A DNA stretch of 64,000 nt from Dromiciops gliroides (Eukaryota > Chordata > Mammalia > Microbiotheria > Microbiotheriidae): the NCBI RefSeq assembly GCF_019393635.1, contig NC_057861.1, forward strand, positions 92,300,827 through 92,364,826, in the 5' to 3' direction. A program made the translations under genes and the position numbers. How positions within the stretch are numbered: the stretch's first letter is position 1; each line of letters begins with the position of its first letter. The notes beneath the pieces are model-generated. The model ran no database searches. It saw only the letters and a list, made by a program, of their open reading frames with translations, and was not told the origin of the DNA. Shown piece by piece: positions 32,947 to 42,189 of the stretch.

Positions 32947-34865
32947 TTTCTTTCTTCCTTTCGGGGAGGGGGGCAGGGCAATGAGGGTTAAGTGACTTGC
33001 CCAGGATCACACAGCTTGTGTCAAGTGTCCGGAGACCAGATTTGAACTCAGGTCCTCCTGAATCCAGGGCCAGTGCTTTATCCACTATGCCACCTAGCTG
33101 TTCCCCCCCCCCACCATGCCTATTTCCCCCTAACCCATCCCCCAGAGGGGTGAGAAGAACTGGGGGGGAGCACCAATAAGAGGCAACTGAGGGGGAGGGT
33201 ACGGTGGCAAGGGTAACAGTGGGAGCCCAGTGGGTGGGGGAGAAGGGCAACCTGGCCTAGTGTGGTGAGGGGGCAGGGAGGAGAGAGGAGGGGCCTGCCA
33301 CTCTTCCTGTGTCTCTGCCCTCAGCAGAAGGGACACCCTGCCCACCCCAGGTCCTCAACTCACGATCTTCTTGGGAAACTCAACCGAAGCACGAATGACG
33401 ACGAAGGCATCACCACGCACGCATTTGCGCTTCTGGCTATCCTGGTGGGAGAAAAAACTTGGGGTAGCCAAAGCCCAGGGCACTCTTGTAAACCAAGCCC
33501 CTCCAAGTGCCCGGTTTCTGGAAGTTCTTCCAGTGGCAGTCCGGATGGAAGGTCTCGGTGACGTACTGGGGTTTGGTGACGGCCAGGTGGCTCTGGTCCA
33601 GCAGGGAAAAGGTGACCTGCCTGGCGAAGGGCCACGCTAGCAGGTTATCAAAGGTGCCAGGCAGCACACGAATGCGCAGGGACAGAGGGGTCCCCTCCCT
33701 GCTGCAGTTGCCCTTGAGGAAGGCTGAGACCTAGAGCTTGTAGCCTTTCTTGTGCCTGTAGAAAGCCAGGCTGAAGCACTTGTGGTTGGAGTGAGCCCTG
33801 GCTTCCTTGGCTTCCTATCGCTAGTAGCCACCGATCTTCCAGATAAGGACGTCTTTGCAGCCTATCGACAGCTCCTCCACTTCCCTCTTTAGCTCCTGCA
33901 GCTCCTGCCACGGACAACTCACCAGGGCACACAGGTGGAGCTTGACGCTGTCCTCCAAGTGGCGGCGCATCGCTAGCTTGGGGCACCGGTGTTTGCACCC
34001 AGGTCTTTGAATGGGCACAGAATGGGGCTGTGCTGCAGTTCTCTTTCAGGTGGCTAGACAAGTCCTCTCAAGGAATGCTGCCCATCCCACACTAGTTGGG
34101 GCACCGCACAGGGTAGCGGGGGCATTGGTGCTAGTGGTTCTGGATGGTATCAGACAAACTCTTTGGTGCAGTAGGCACAAGGCAGGGTGATCTTGGGGCA
34201 CTCTGTGCTCATGTGCTGCCCCAGGAGTCTCTGCTGCATCATCCGGGCCCCACACTTTTTCTCACAGGACAGGCTTTCCTGGGGGCAGACCCCCTCATGG
34301 CTCTCATAGGCTTCCCCAGTAAAGTCGATGCTACAGAAGTCACACTTGAGCCTCCTCTTGGGGCATTCCTGCTGCAGGCGGTTGGGCAGGTCCCTTTGGC
34401 TCAGCTTGCTACTGCAGCGGTTGGGGCTGGAGACCATGGTTATACCAGCAGGAGTTCAGGTGGACCTGTAGGTGGCATAAGGCTCCAGTCCATCGGCAGC
34501 CCTCCTCACTGTGCATACAGTGGATGGCCGAGCTCAAAGCCTGAACTTCTAGTTTTGGGTTTGGGTAGATCTTAGCATAGTCCAAGGGTAGCTGATCCTC
34601 AGGACACTTAAAAACTTCTTCACTGAGAAACTCCTACAAACAGATGTCACAAAGGTCGAGACCTGCACTGGCTCCTGCATGGCCTTCCCACACAGCGGAC
34701 ACAGCAGCCACTACTTGGGCTTCTCCAGGAGTTTGTAGTGGAGGCTGGGCATGGTGGGCAACTGGGCTGCCAGGGTGAGGGCCTGCCTGGGTGCCCGTCC
34801 CCCTCCCAGCCATCCAGCTCCCCTGCAAGGCACCATGGATGGGGGTGGGGGGGCAGCCCACTAGT
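32514..34865 (-). pseudogene. TRAF4P: TRAF4 processed pseudogene (retrocopy)
   Basis: TRAF4 is a RING, zinc-finger and MATH-domain adaptor of TNF-receptor and TGF-beta signalling and cell junctions. Here an intronless copy lies antisense. The ATG equivalent is at 34752-34750 and the stop equivalent (TGA after KKIVS) at 33357-33355. That is about 465 codons, against 470 for human TRAF4 as I recall. Readable pieces in order: RING start LLCPLCGKAMQEPVQV; zinc fingers CPKRRLKCDFC, GEAYESHEGVCPQESL and CAYCTKEFV; KHRCPKLAM; coiled coil QELQELKREVEELSIG; MATH domain VLIWKIGGY, FDNLLAWPFARQVTFSLLDQ, KNFQKPGTWRG and GFGYPKFF. Frameshifts and stops abound (for example KPK*WLL near the start), so it is dead. 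5' UTR is retained at 34753-34865 and 3' UTR at 32520-33354. The 3' end shows an A-rich terminus (T-run at 32514). L1 machinery presumably made it. Confidence 0.92.
32846..33115 (-). mobile_element. CORE-SINE with long (GAAA)n tail, in TRAF4 3' UTR
   Basis: The SINE body (about 32959-33105: GGGCAGGGCAATGAGGGTTAAG to CACCTAGCTG) is followed on its own strand by about 28 GAAA units, seen here as CTTT at 32846-32958. Flanks ATGTCTATTTC (32835-32845) and ATGCCTATTTC (33116-33126) are an 11 bp TSD with one change. The tail is an expanded former poly(A). The 150-codon minus-strand frame across it is an artefact. Confidence 0.93.
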
Positions 34866-35089
34866 AACTATTTCAGGAATTCTTTTTGGGCCTGAAAGCA
34901 ATTTAAATTTTTCTTTGAAGATTCACCTGTAGCCATTTTTTTTTTTTTACTATTGTCCTCCTGTAGGTTTATGCTTTGATTTTCCCTATCACTTCCTCAG
35001 TAACTGTCAATGGTCAAGTTTTATTTTTGTTTGTTTTTGTTTTGTTTTGTTTTTTGCTTTTTTGCTCATTTTTGTGCCTTGATGTTTTT

Positions 35090-35264
35090 TGTTTTTGTTT
35101 TTGTTTTTGTTTTTGTTTTTTGTTTTTAGTGAGGCAATTGGGGTTAAGTGACTTGCCCAGGGTCACACAGCTAGTAAGTGTTAAATGTCTGAGGCCAGAT
35201 TTGAACTCAGGTACTCCTGAATCCAGGGCCAGTGCTCTATCCACTGAGCCACCTAGCTGCCCAA
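35090..35264 (-). mobile_element. CORE-SINE, WSINE1-type, with TSD
   Basis: A (TTTTTG)n-like tail, GTGAGGCAATTGGGGTTAAG, GGGTCACACAGCTAGTAAGTG and CACCTAGCTGCCC. Perfect TSD TGCCTTGATGTTTTT at 35075-35089 and 35265-35279. It lies just upstream of the antisense L1 ORF1 start codon. Confidence 0.97.
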
Positions 35265-35499
35265 TGCCTTGATGTTTTTATGAGAGAGTTGGGGTCTATT
35301 CTTTGACAGAATGGACAAGATCACTATTGGAGTCCTTTCCAATTCCTCAACTTTGTGCTCCTCTACTCCTCGGTACACATCCTTTGCTCTAAGCAAAATA
35401 ATATCTTCATGAGTTGCTGAACTCTTCGCATCCCATTCCAATCTCCTTATCTTCTCTCTATGTAGAATTTCTTTCTCCTTCACCTATGTAAAGGCTACT

Positions 35500-35800
35500 T
35501 GTTTGTTAGGGAATAGCCCAAGTCTCACATCAACCATGATACTTGAACAGAGAACTCACACTATGAGACACAGATTGCAGAGCAGCATAATCTCCGAGTT
35601 AGGAAGGATCTTGGCAACTACCTAGCCAAACCCTTACTTAACTGAGAATACTCTGGACAATATGCCCTACAAGTGGTCATCTAGCATTTGGTGGAAAAGT
35701 TCTGCTTTACAGGAACCTACTACTGTACTTCCAATGGCCTTCCATTCCACATTGAGATAGCTCTATCAATTAGCATCAACATAAGACTGCATATAATCAG
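35500..35800 (-). mobile_element. CR1/L3-type LINE relic, antisense
   Basis: The GGAACCTACTACTGTACTTCC and CCATTCCACATTGAGATAGCTC part (35700-35770) follows the inverted CR1/L3 3' region. Its first 85 bp also resemble 27404-27485. Confidence 0.45.
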
Positions 35801-35863
35801 ATGAAATTTAATAGAGACAAATATGTCTCATGTCTTCTACTTGGGTTCAAGAGAGAGATGAGT

Positions 35864-36043
35864 GGGGGTGGCTAGGTGGCACAGTGGATAAAGCACTGGC
35901 ATTGGATTCAGGAATACCTGAGTTCAAATCCGGCCTCAGACACTTGACACTTACTATCTGTGTGACCTTGGGCAAGTCACTTAACCCCCATTGCCCCACC
36001 CAAAAATAAATAAATAAATAAATTTTAAAAATTAAAAAAATAA
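35864..36043 (+). mobile_element. CORE-SINE, WSINE1-type, sense
   Basis: Head GGGGTGGCTAGGTGGCACAG (A box), B box GAGTTCAAATCC, body TGACCTTGGGCAAGTCACTT and end ATTGCCCCACCC followed by a (AAAT)n-rich tail. Confidence 0.95.
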
Positions 36044-36490
36044 ATTAGCATCAAATATAAACTTTTATGTTTGTCATCTAAAGACCTACACACCAGGATT
36101 TTTCTTACCTGTCTAGTCTTCTGAAAACATATGTTCCCCTCTATGAACTCTATGATGCAACTACAATGACCTATTTGATTTTCCTCAAACAAGAATTTCT
36201 TTCCTTCATTTTTCTTTTCCATTCCTTTGTACTGGCTACCTTCCACCCTCGAATGCTCTGCTCACCTCTATCTGCTGCCTCACCTCCAGCTCTATGTTCC
36301 CTTGGCTTCCTTCAAGATTGGGTACAGATCCCATTTGATGCAAGAGACCTTTTGCTCCTCTCCATAGCCCTTTCCTCACTGCCTTTCCTTTGATTTTACA
36401 TTCCTCAATTGAATGTTATTTCCCCAACTCAAGTGTAGTCTTCCAGTTATAAGAGGAGTTCAACTCATTCTATTATTAGTATCCAAGGGC
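36044..36490 (+). mobile_element. L2-like 3' relic after unique DNA
   Basis: 36235-36445 keeps CACCCTCGAATGCTCTGCTC and CTTGGCTTCCTTCAAGATTGGG, matching the L2 segment in which GGCTTCCTTCAAG precedes the 3' UTR. 36044-36230 is unrecognised. Confidence 0.5.
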
Positions 36491-36735
36491 AAAGGGCATT
36501 TATTAAGTAGCTAATATATGCATCTTCAAAATATTAACTCGTTTGATCCCCTCACCTAGGAAAGGTAGATGCTATTATTATCCCCATTTAATAGATAAGA
36601 AAACTGAGGTAGACAGAGATTAAGTGTTTTGCCCAAGGTCGCATAGCTAGGAAGTATCTGAATCTGGATGGGAACTCAGGTCTTCCCGACTCCAGGCCCA
36701 GTGCTTTATCCACTGTACCACCCAGCTACCTGACA
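36491..36735 (-). mobile_element. MIR/THER1, antisense
   Basis: GCATTTATTAAGTAGCTAATATATGC, GATGCTATTATTATCCCC, GAAAACTGAGGTAGAC and GTCGCATAGCTAGGAAG occur in order. Near full length. Confidence 0.85.
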
Positions 36736-36820
36736 AAGACCAGTAGCAGTTAGGCATATTTTTCCATATTGTAAGGCAATAGTACTTCATAGTAGTCAAA
36801 ACTATACTAAAATACAACAG

Positions 36821-37080
36821 AGGGAAGCTAGGTGGTACAGTGGATACAGCACTGGCCCTGTATCAAGAGGATTTGAGTTCAAATGTTACCTTAGACACTT
36901 ACCAACTTTGTGACCGTGGGCAAGTCATTTAACCCCAATTGCCTCAAACATCAGAGGCCATCTCCAGCCATCTTGATGTATATAGCTTGCCATTGGACCC
37001 AGATGACTCTCGAGGAGAGAGTGAGGTTGGTGATCTTGCATAGCCCTCCCTCAGTTAAATCCAAATCAGTGGATTAAATC
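36821..37080 (+). mobile_element. Long-tailed CORE-SINE, sense
   Basis: It has the same tRNA-like head (AAGCTAGGTGGTACAGTGG) and CORE as WSINE1. It continues past AATTGCCTCA into a further ~120 bp unit (GGCCATCTCCAGCCATC, GACCCAGATGACTCTCG, CATAGCCCTCCCTCAG). This may be the full-length parent of the short WSINE1-type copies. Confidence 0.7.
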
Positions 37081-37544
37081 CAATTAACCAAATTACCTTA
37101 CAGCGCTGACCTTACCTGTCATCCATAAAATGACAGAACTCTACCAGACGATCATTATGTACTATTCTATTCCTCAGTGGGATTCTGTTCCAAGAGCCTT
37201 TAATAGAAAATTGAATGTTTGAACTAGAAGGGAACTAAGAAGCTCTTTCCTAGTTCTTGCTTCTTATTTTACAATAGCGGAAAGTAAGGCACCAAGATGA
37301 GCCCTGGGTCACACAGCTAGTGATCTACAGAAATGGAGCCAAACCCAGGTCTTCTGGTTTCTAATAAAAACCCCTCTTCTATTGTGTATTTTCACTTCTG
37401 TTCCAATACAAAATGCTTGCCCATGGCCAATTTCTTATTGCTCTTGCTCTCTCCATACCCATAGTTTCACATTTCATCTTTCCTATGTGTTAGATCTGTC
37501 TCTCCAGGATCGTAAATTTCTTTTAAGTAGGGATTTCATAAGTA
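37081..37544. other. Unique DNA with a MIR scrap
   Basis: 37200-37370 holds GAAAGTAAGGCACCAAG and CACACAGCTAGTGATC, probably a decayed antisense MIR. The remainder is unrecognised. Confidence 0.35.
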
Positions 37545-38830
37545 GAATCATGAAGCCTCAGAGTCAGAAGGGATCTCAGAGAGAATATTGTTCATCTGAT
37601 ACCTGGAATATTCCCTGATAAAAAACAAACAACAACAAAAAAAACTCTTGAGAATTGGTCATATCCCAGCTTCTAATAGAAGACCTTGTGTGATAAAGAG
37701 TTTATTACTTCCTGGGGCAGCCTGTTCTACTTTAGATTAGTTTTAAATATAATGGAATCAACTGATAAATGGTCAAAGGATATGAACAGCCATTTTTCAG
37801 ACAAATCAAAGCCATCTATAATCACATGAAAAATGCTCTAGATCACTATTGATCAGAGAAATGCAAGTTACTTAAAACAACTCTGAGGTATTACCTCATA
37901 CCTATCAGAGTGTCAAATATAACAAAAATGGAAAATATTGGATGTTGGAAGGGATGTGAGAAAACTGGGACACTAATCCACTGTTAGTAGAGTTGTGAAA
38001 AGATCCAACCATTCTGGAGAGCAATTTGGAACTATGTCCAAAGGGCTATAAAACTGTGTATACCATGTATACCCTTTGATCCAGCAATACCACTGCTAGG
38101 TTTATATCCCAAAGACATCCAAAAAAGAGAAAAAGACCTATTTGTACAAAAAGTATTTATAGCAGCTCTTTTTTGTGGTGGCTAAGAATTAGAAATCAAA
38201 GGAATGCCTGTCAACTGGGGAATGACTAAACAAGCTGTGGTAAGTGATGGTGATGGAATATTATTGGAATATAAGAAATGATAAGTAGGATGATTTCAGA
38301 AAGGCCCAGAAAGACTAATGTATGGTAAATGATCAGAACCAAGAGAACCTTGTGCACAGTCACAACAATATTGTTTGATGAAGAACTGTGAATGACAACT
38401 ATTCTAAGCAATACAATGATCCAAGATGATCCCAAAGGACTAAAGATGAAGCATACTATCTGCCTCCAAAGAAAGAACTAATATTGATGGAACACAGACT
38501 GAAGCATGCTATTTTTCACTTTTCTTTCATTTTTTCTTTTATTCAAGTTTCTTATACAAAATGAGTAATATGGTAATCTTTTACATAATTGTACATGCAT
38601 AACCTATATCTCGTTGCTTCGTGCCCCAGTGAGGGGAGAGGGAAGGGAGGGAAGGAGGGATAAAATTTGGAACTCAAAACTTTAAATAAAAATGTTTATT
38701 ATTTTAAAAAACAAATAAATGTAATGGAGTTCTTCCTGACAATAAGTGGAAACTCACCTTTCTAAGACTTCCACCCACTTGTCTTTGTTAAGTCCTTGGC
38801 ACTGAGCAGAATATACCTAACTCAAATTCT
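37545..38830 (-). mobile_element. CR1/L3-type LINE relic, antisense, split by L1
   Basis: Left part 37545-37756 (CTTCCTGGGGCAGCCTGTTC) and right part 38729-38830 (TTCTTCCTGACAATAAGTGG and CTTCCACCCACTTGTC) form one continuous inverted CR1/L3 3' region when the L1 at 37757-38716 is removed. Confidence 0.65.
37757..38716 (+). mobile_element. L1 3' end, 5'-truncated, with TSD
   Basis: Starts at the ORF2 segment AAATGGTCAAAGGATATGAAC (matching 56594-56614). It runs through the ORF2 end and 3' UTR with GGAAGGGAGGGAAGGAGGG to an A/T-rich tail. Flanks AAATATAATGGA (37745-37756) and AAATGTAATGGA (38717-38728) are a 12 bp TSD with one change. Confidence 0.88.
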
Positions 38831-38869
38831 ATATGAAAGATAAAGATGCCACCAGGTGTTTTAGAAAGT

Positions 38870-39495
38870 TGTAAGGGGCCTAAAATTCTAGCTATGATGT
38901 CTAAAATCTAATGAGTGGTCACCTTAAATTAGAAGCTTTCGGGGGCAGCTAGGTGGCGCAGTGGATAAAGCACCGGCTCTGGATTTAGCAGTACTTGAGT
39001 TCAAATACAATCTCAGACACTTGATACTAGCTGTGTGACCCTGGGCAAGTCACTTAAACCCCATTGCCCTGCAAAAAAAAAAAAAAATTAGAAGCCTTGG
39101 CAAGAGTTTAGACTTTTAAGTATTTATTAAAGTGCATCAGAAATTAATGAGGAGAGAGAAAGGCCAAAAGAAAACTTCCTCTAACTATCTAATAGACCCC
39201 AGCATCCGACCTGCCAAGCTGAGGTCAGGAACCCAAAAGACCCCTCCTCAGGGGCTTCTCCCAGAATCCCCCTTGTGAAACTGGAAACAGGGCTGTCAAC
39301 ATACACACAGATCCAAGTTAATTGATTGGTAGCTCTGATTGACAGGTCCCACAGGTGGTTCTATAGATGTAACTTCTGGACACTGGGCAACTTCTGGATG
39401 CTAAAGTCACATGGTTTCCAAGGCACATGCTTTCTCCTCATGGTGGACCTTCCCTGCAATATCTCTCCCAGCAGGGGGTATCATTCCAGTTCTCA
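38870..39495 (-). mobile_element. Solo LTR, antisense, hosting a SINE
   Basis: On the minus strand it starts TGAGAACTGGAATGATACC and ends GCCCCTTACA (TG..CA). It contains AATAAATACTTAAAAG with the polyadenylation signal. It is homologous to the 6925-7291 LTR, mainly in the R/U5-like part. Flanks GAAAGT and CAAAGT fit a 6 bp retroviral target duplication with one change. Without the SINE it is about 480 bp. No gag, pol or env is nearby. Confidence 0.7.
38938..39084 (+). mobile_element. CORE-SINE, WSINE1-type, inside LTR
   Basis: GGGGGCAGCTAGGTGGCGCAG, GAGTTCAAATACAATC and end CCATTGCCCTGC plus A14. AAATTAGAAGC occurs before (38926-38936) and after (39085-39095). It interrupts the LTR and so postdates it. 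Confidence 0.95.
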
Positions 39496-39499
39496 CAAA

Positions 39500-39690
39500 G
39501 TACAGTGGATTTAAAGATGGACAACTCTAGTTTAAGTCCAGACTTTGCTCCTTGCCTAATGTGTGGCCTTGGGCAAACTGGTTAAACCTCTAGGCTTTAA
39601 TTCCCTCATTTGTAAAATAAGAGGCTATGGTTGGATGACCTGAAAAGTTCTTGCTTTTAAATCCTAGGAATTTATGATTCTTTCAAATAT
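39500..39690 (+). mobile_element. MIR/MON-type SINE, sense
   Basis: TTTAAGTCCAGACTTTGCTCC, GTGTGGCCTTGGGCAAACTGG and TTCCCTCATTTGTAAAATAAG in order. Confidence 0.65.
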
Positions 39691-39704
39691 TTGATGACAA
39701 CTAA

Positions 39705-40125
39705 CATAACAGTAATCTAGTAAATAGAGAGCTGGACCTAGTGTCCCAGGAAGACCTGAGTTCAAATCCAGCTTCAGATACTTATTGGATATATGACTCT
39801 GGGCAAGTCACTTAACCTCTATTTGCCTCATTTTCCTCAACTACAAAATGCCAATGATAGTGGCACTTACTTCTCGTAGTTGTTCTGAGCATCATATGAA
39901 ATAGTAATTTTTTTTTTCAGGGCAATGAGGGTTAAGTGACTTGCCCAGGGTCACACAGCTAGTGAGTGTCAAGTGTCTGAGGCCGAATTTGAACTCAGAT
40001 CCTTTTGAATCCAGGTCCTGTGCTTTATTCACTGTGCCACCTAGCTGCCCCAGAAATAGTATTTTTAAAGTGCTTAGCACAGTGCCTAGCACATAGTAGG
40101 TGCTATATAATTGCTTCTTCCCTTT
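39705..40125 (+). mobile_element. MIR/MON-type SINE, sense, split by a SINE
   Basis: Part one, 39705-39906: GAGTTCAAATCCAGCTTCAG, TCTGGGCAAGTCACTTAACC. Part two, 40062-40125: AAAGTGCTTAGCACAGTGCCTAGCACATAG. The WSINE1-type copy at 39907-40052 separates them. Confidence 0.8.
39907..40052 (-). mobile_element. CORE-SINE, WSINE1-type, nested, with TSD
   Basis: Poly(T), CAGGGCAATGAGGGTTAAG, GGGTCACACAGCTAGTGAGTG and CACCTAGCTGCCCC. Perfect TSD GAAATAGTA (39898-39906 and 40053-40061). Confidence 0.96.
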
Positions 40126-40134
40126 CCCTTACAG

Positions 40135-40400
40135 AACCTCCTTACCTCCTATCTTCTCTCCTCTAGGCCCAGTATCCCCAGTGACTCGCCTTTCCTATCC
40201 TAGTAACCTTCTTCTGGACACACTTCAGATTCTCAGTGTCCCTGATAAATTAGGCACCCCAAATTGACCAAAATACTTCCTATATGGTCTGGTCATTCCT
40301 AATTTTAATGAAAGTACCATTTCCATTGCTCCGGGTACCATCCTCTCCATTAACAACCCTAAAACTGGGTGAGTTGACTCTTTTTTGTTTTTTTTAAGTA
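40135..40400 (-). mobile_element. CR1/L3-type LINE relic, antisense
   Basis: ATCTTCTCTCCTCTAGGCCCAG, AACCTTCTTCTGGACACACTTC and ATATGGTCTGGTCATTCC correspond to inverted CR1 ORF2-end words (CTCCAGGCTAAAC, CTCCTCTGGAC, GTGGTCTGACC). Confidence 0.6.
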
Positions 40401-41045
40401 GTCATGCCTATTAGCTCTTAATAATCTTTTCCATTACTAAAGCCCCAGGTTTCTAAATTCCCTTCTATTTTACAAAATGCTGGGCAGATAGGAGGCATTA
40501 TAGTAAATTTTAGTTCTTCCCCTCTCTCCCCAGTGGCCCAGGGCAAACAGACATGGACAAAACATCAGAAGGGGAAGAAATGCATCTGTTCCATTACCTA
40601 CATCTAGAAATAAAATTACATTTCCAGGTCGGGGGGACAAATCAAAATATTTCTCTCTATTTTCCCCCAAACTGCTATTGCTGTGAAAGCAGGAAATTTA
40701 CACCTGGAGGAAATCTGCATCTAATTTTGTAATTTATTCTAGCATGAAATTTTACCAGATCTGTCGAGAATGAAACAAAACCAATTCATGTATTCACTGA
40801 GATGACGGAGGAGCCTCCCTTGCTGAGTCTGACGCAATTTTCTTTTCTGCCAGGCTCAGCATGAGACCTGTCTGGAGTCCATTCACTGGTCTGTAATTCC
40901 TGTGGCTACTGATTGCAGGTGAAAATGGAAAGATCACAGACCTCTTGGCCTCCCTACAGAGTTATAGAGATGGAAAGGAGACAATGCCTATTCCACACGA
41001 AAAAGCAGGTTTTGACTAGAGCATTACACTTTAGCTTGCTGGTCA
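40401..41045. other. Unique DNA, no feature recognised
   Basis: Includes a balanced-composition block at 40740-40990 without repeat words. No credible frame. Confidence 0.35.
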
Positions 41046-41049
41046 TAGC

Positions 41050-41330
41050 TATACAGTTGTAAGGGACCAAATTCATCCTGTCCCTGTAACGAAATCCCCC
41101 TCTATGACATCTCTAATAAGTGACCATCAAGCTCTTTCTTGAAGATTTCCAGTGTGGTAAGGTATCCATTACATCCCAAGGTAATGTAGGCTATTGATGA
41201 GGTCTAATTGACCTTGTATTCTTCTGAAATCCTCCTCTCTGCAATTCTATCCAGGACTTCTAGTTCTGTGGACAAGCACATACAAATGAGAATAGTCCAA
41301 AGCTGCCATTTCACACACCCGTAGAATGTT
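41050..41330 (-). mobile_element. CR1/L3-type LINE relic, antisense
   Basis: GCTCTTTCTTGAAGATTTCCAG and GACCATCAAG words, then CCTCTCTGCAATTCTATCC, follow the inverted CR1/L3 3' order. Confidence 0.5.
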
Positions 41331-41490
41331 AGAGCTGAAAAGGACCTTAGGAGAAAAAATATTTATATTACAGGTAGAGAAACTGTAGAGGAAGTGGGAG
41401 AAAGCTGCTTGTTCAAAATCAAACAGCTATCAACACTCAGAGATGGGGCTCAGTCCCACGACACCTGACACCTGGTTCTGGAGTCATTAC
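41331..41490 (-). mobile_element. MIR-like SINE, antisense
   Basis: TTACAGGTAGAGAAACTGTAG, AATCAAACAGCTATC and GGCTCAGTCCCACG keep the inverted order weakly. Confidence 0.45.
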
Positions 41491-41554
41491 CCCTATTCTG
41501 TGGGACTGTTCTACTGGCTCCCCTTTCTGCATTATCACCTTGTCCTTTTTGTGA

Positions 41555-41765
41555 AAAGAATATTAACTCTGAAGTGAAGAGGCCTGGCTTCAAGGCCTAG
41601 TGACAAGCTGGAAAATTTTGGATGAGTAACTTTCCCTTTTCAGGAGCTCAGTCTCTTTATCTGGAAAATGGGCATAATCATCTTCCCCCTGGCTATTCCA
41701 TAAGGTTGTCATGAGCATCAAATAAGATATTAGATGTAAAATTAACCAATAAAGCATTAGGAAAA
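41555..41765 (+). mobile_element. MIR/MON-type SINE, sense
   Basis: GAGCTCAGTCTCTTTATCTGG, AAATGGGCATAATCATC and AAGGTTGTCATGAGCATCAAATAAG match the SINE 3' half. Confidence 0.6.
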
Positions 41766-41988
41766 AAAGGTTACTTATTAGTGTTTCATGATTCAGTAGA
41801 AGAAAAGTGAACTGGAGAGAGAAGATCTGGGTTTGATTTTGAGCTGTCAGTAAATGTATGACCTTGAAGAACAGTGACTTAAGTGAGACCAAGGTCTATA
41901 TAACATCTATAACACAGAATTATATTTATTCTACTTGACCTCACTTATCAGGTTACTTTAATGAAAGTGTTTTGTGAACTAGAAAGTG

Positions 41989-42024
<36 letters not shown>

Positions 42025-42185
42025 AATGATTGTCATTCCCCAGCCATATGTTTCCTTTACCTTAGGCTTTTCCACTATACATGTTATACCTCAGTGCCCA
42101 TTCATCATTTGTCTATTATACTGAAATGAATTACACACTCTTAGTGCCATTTGGAAAGAGGGAGATCAGGGTTGATGGGATTCAC
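41766..42185. other. Unique DNA with a (CA)n array
   Basis: A CA dinucleotide run of 16 units lies at 41991-42022. The flanks are unrecognised. Confidence 0.6.
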
Positions 42186-42189
42186 TTCA

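Larger units (their letters stand above)
31450..35069 (-). pseudogene. L1 ORF1 remnant, split by TRAF4 retrocopy
   Basis: ORF1p is the RNA-binding chaperone of the L1 particle. The C-terminal domain is readable in reverse complement at 31467-31769: TTVRITQDLSAST and RITYPAKLNIFFQGKK match ATVRIAQDLAAST and RIYYPAKMCIFFQGKR of the intact copy. The coiled-coil coding part lies at about 32230-32513. The N-terminal piece, with an FQAQKEFLK-like segment, lies at 34866-35069. The TRAF4 retrocopy sits between these pieces, at the site equivalent to about 51811 in the intact L1. Two SINEs add further breaks. Confidence 0.85.
27839..35490 (-). mobile_element. Antisense L1, internally deleted, hosting TRAF4 copy and SINEs
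   Basis: The 3' end lies at the poly(T) near 27840. ORF2 homology runs to about 31260, ORF1 from about 31450 to 35069 (interrupted), and probable 5' UTR to about 35490. The ORF1 start codon reads as CAT at 35067-35069 and the N-terminus begins MSKKAK. Between the ORF1 end and the ORF2 segment matching AKAVLRGKF the inter-ORF spacer and endonuclease are missing. Insertions, all minus strand: SINEs at 30148, 31844, 32005 and 35090, and the TRAF4 retrocopy at 32514-34865. Long inactive. Confidence 0.85.

Noticed and set aside
32798-33250. 150-codon minus-strand ORF with Lys/Glu repeats
   Set aside because: It is the translation of a SINE plus its (GAAA)n tail in the TRAF4 retrocopy 3' UTR.
33355-34752. 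A working TRAF4 gene
   Set aside because: No introns, several frameshifts and stops, an A-rich end and insertion within L1 all indicate a dead retrocopy.
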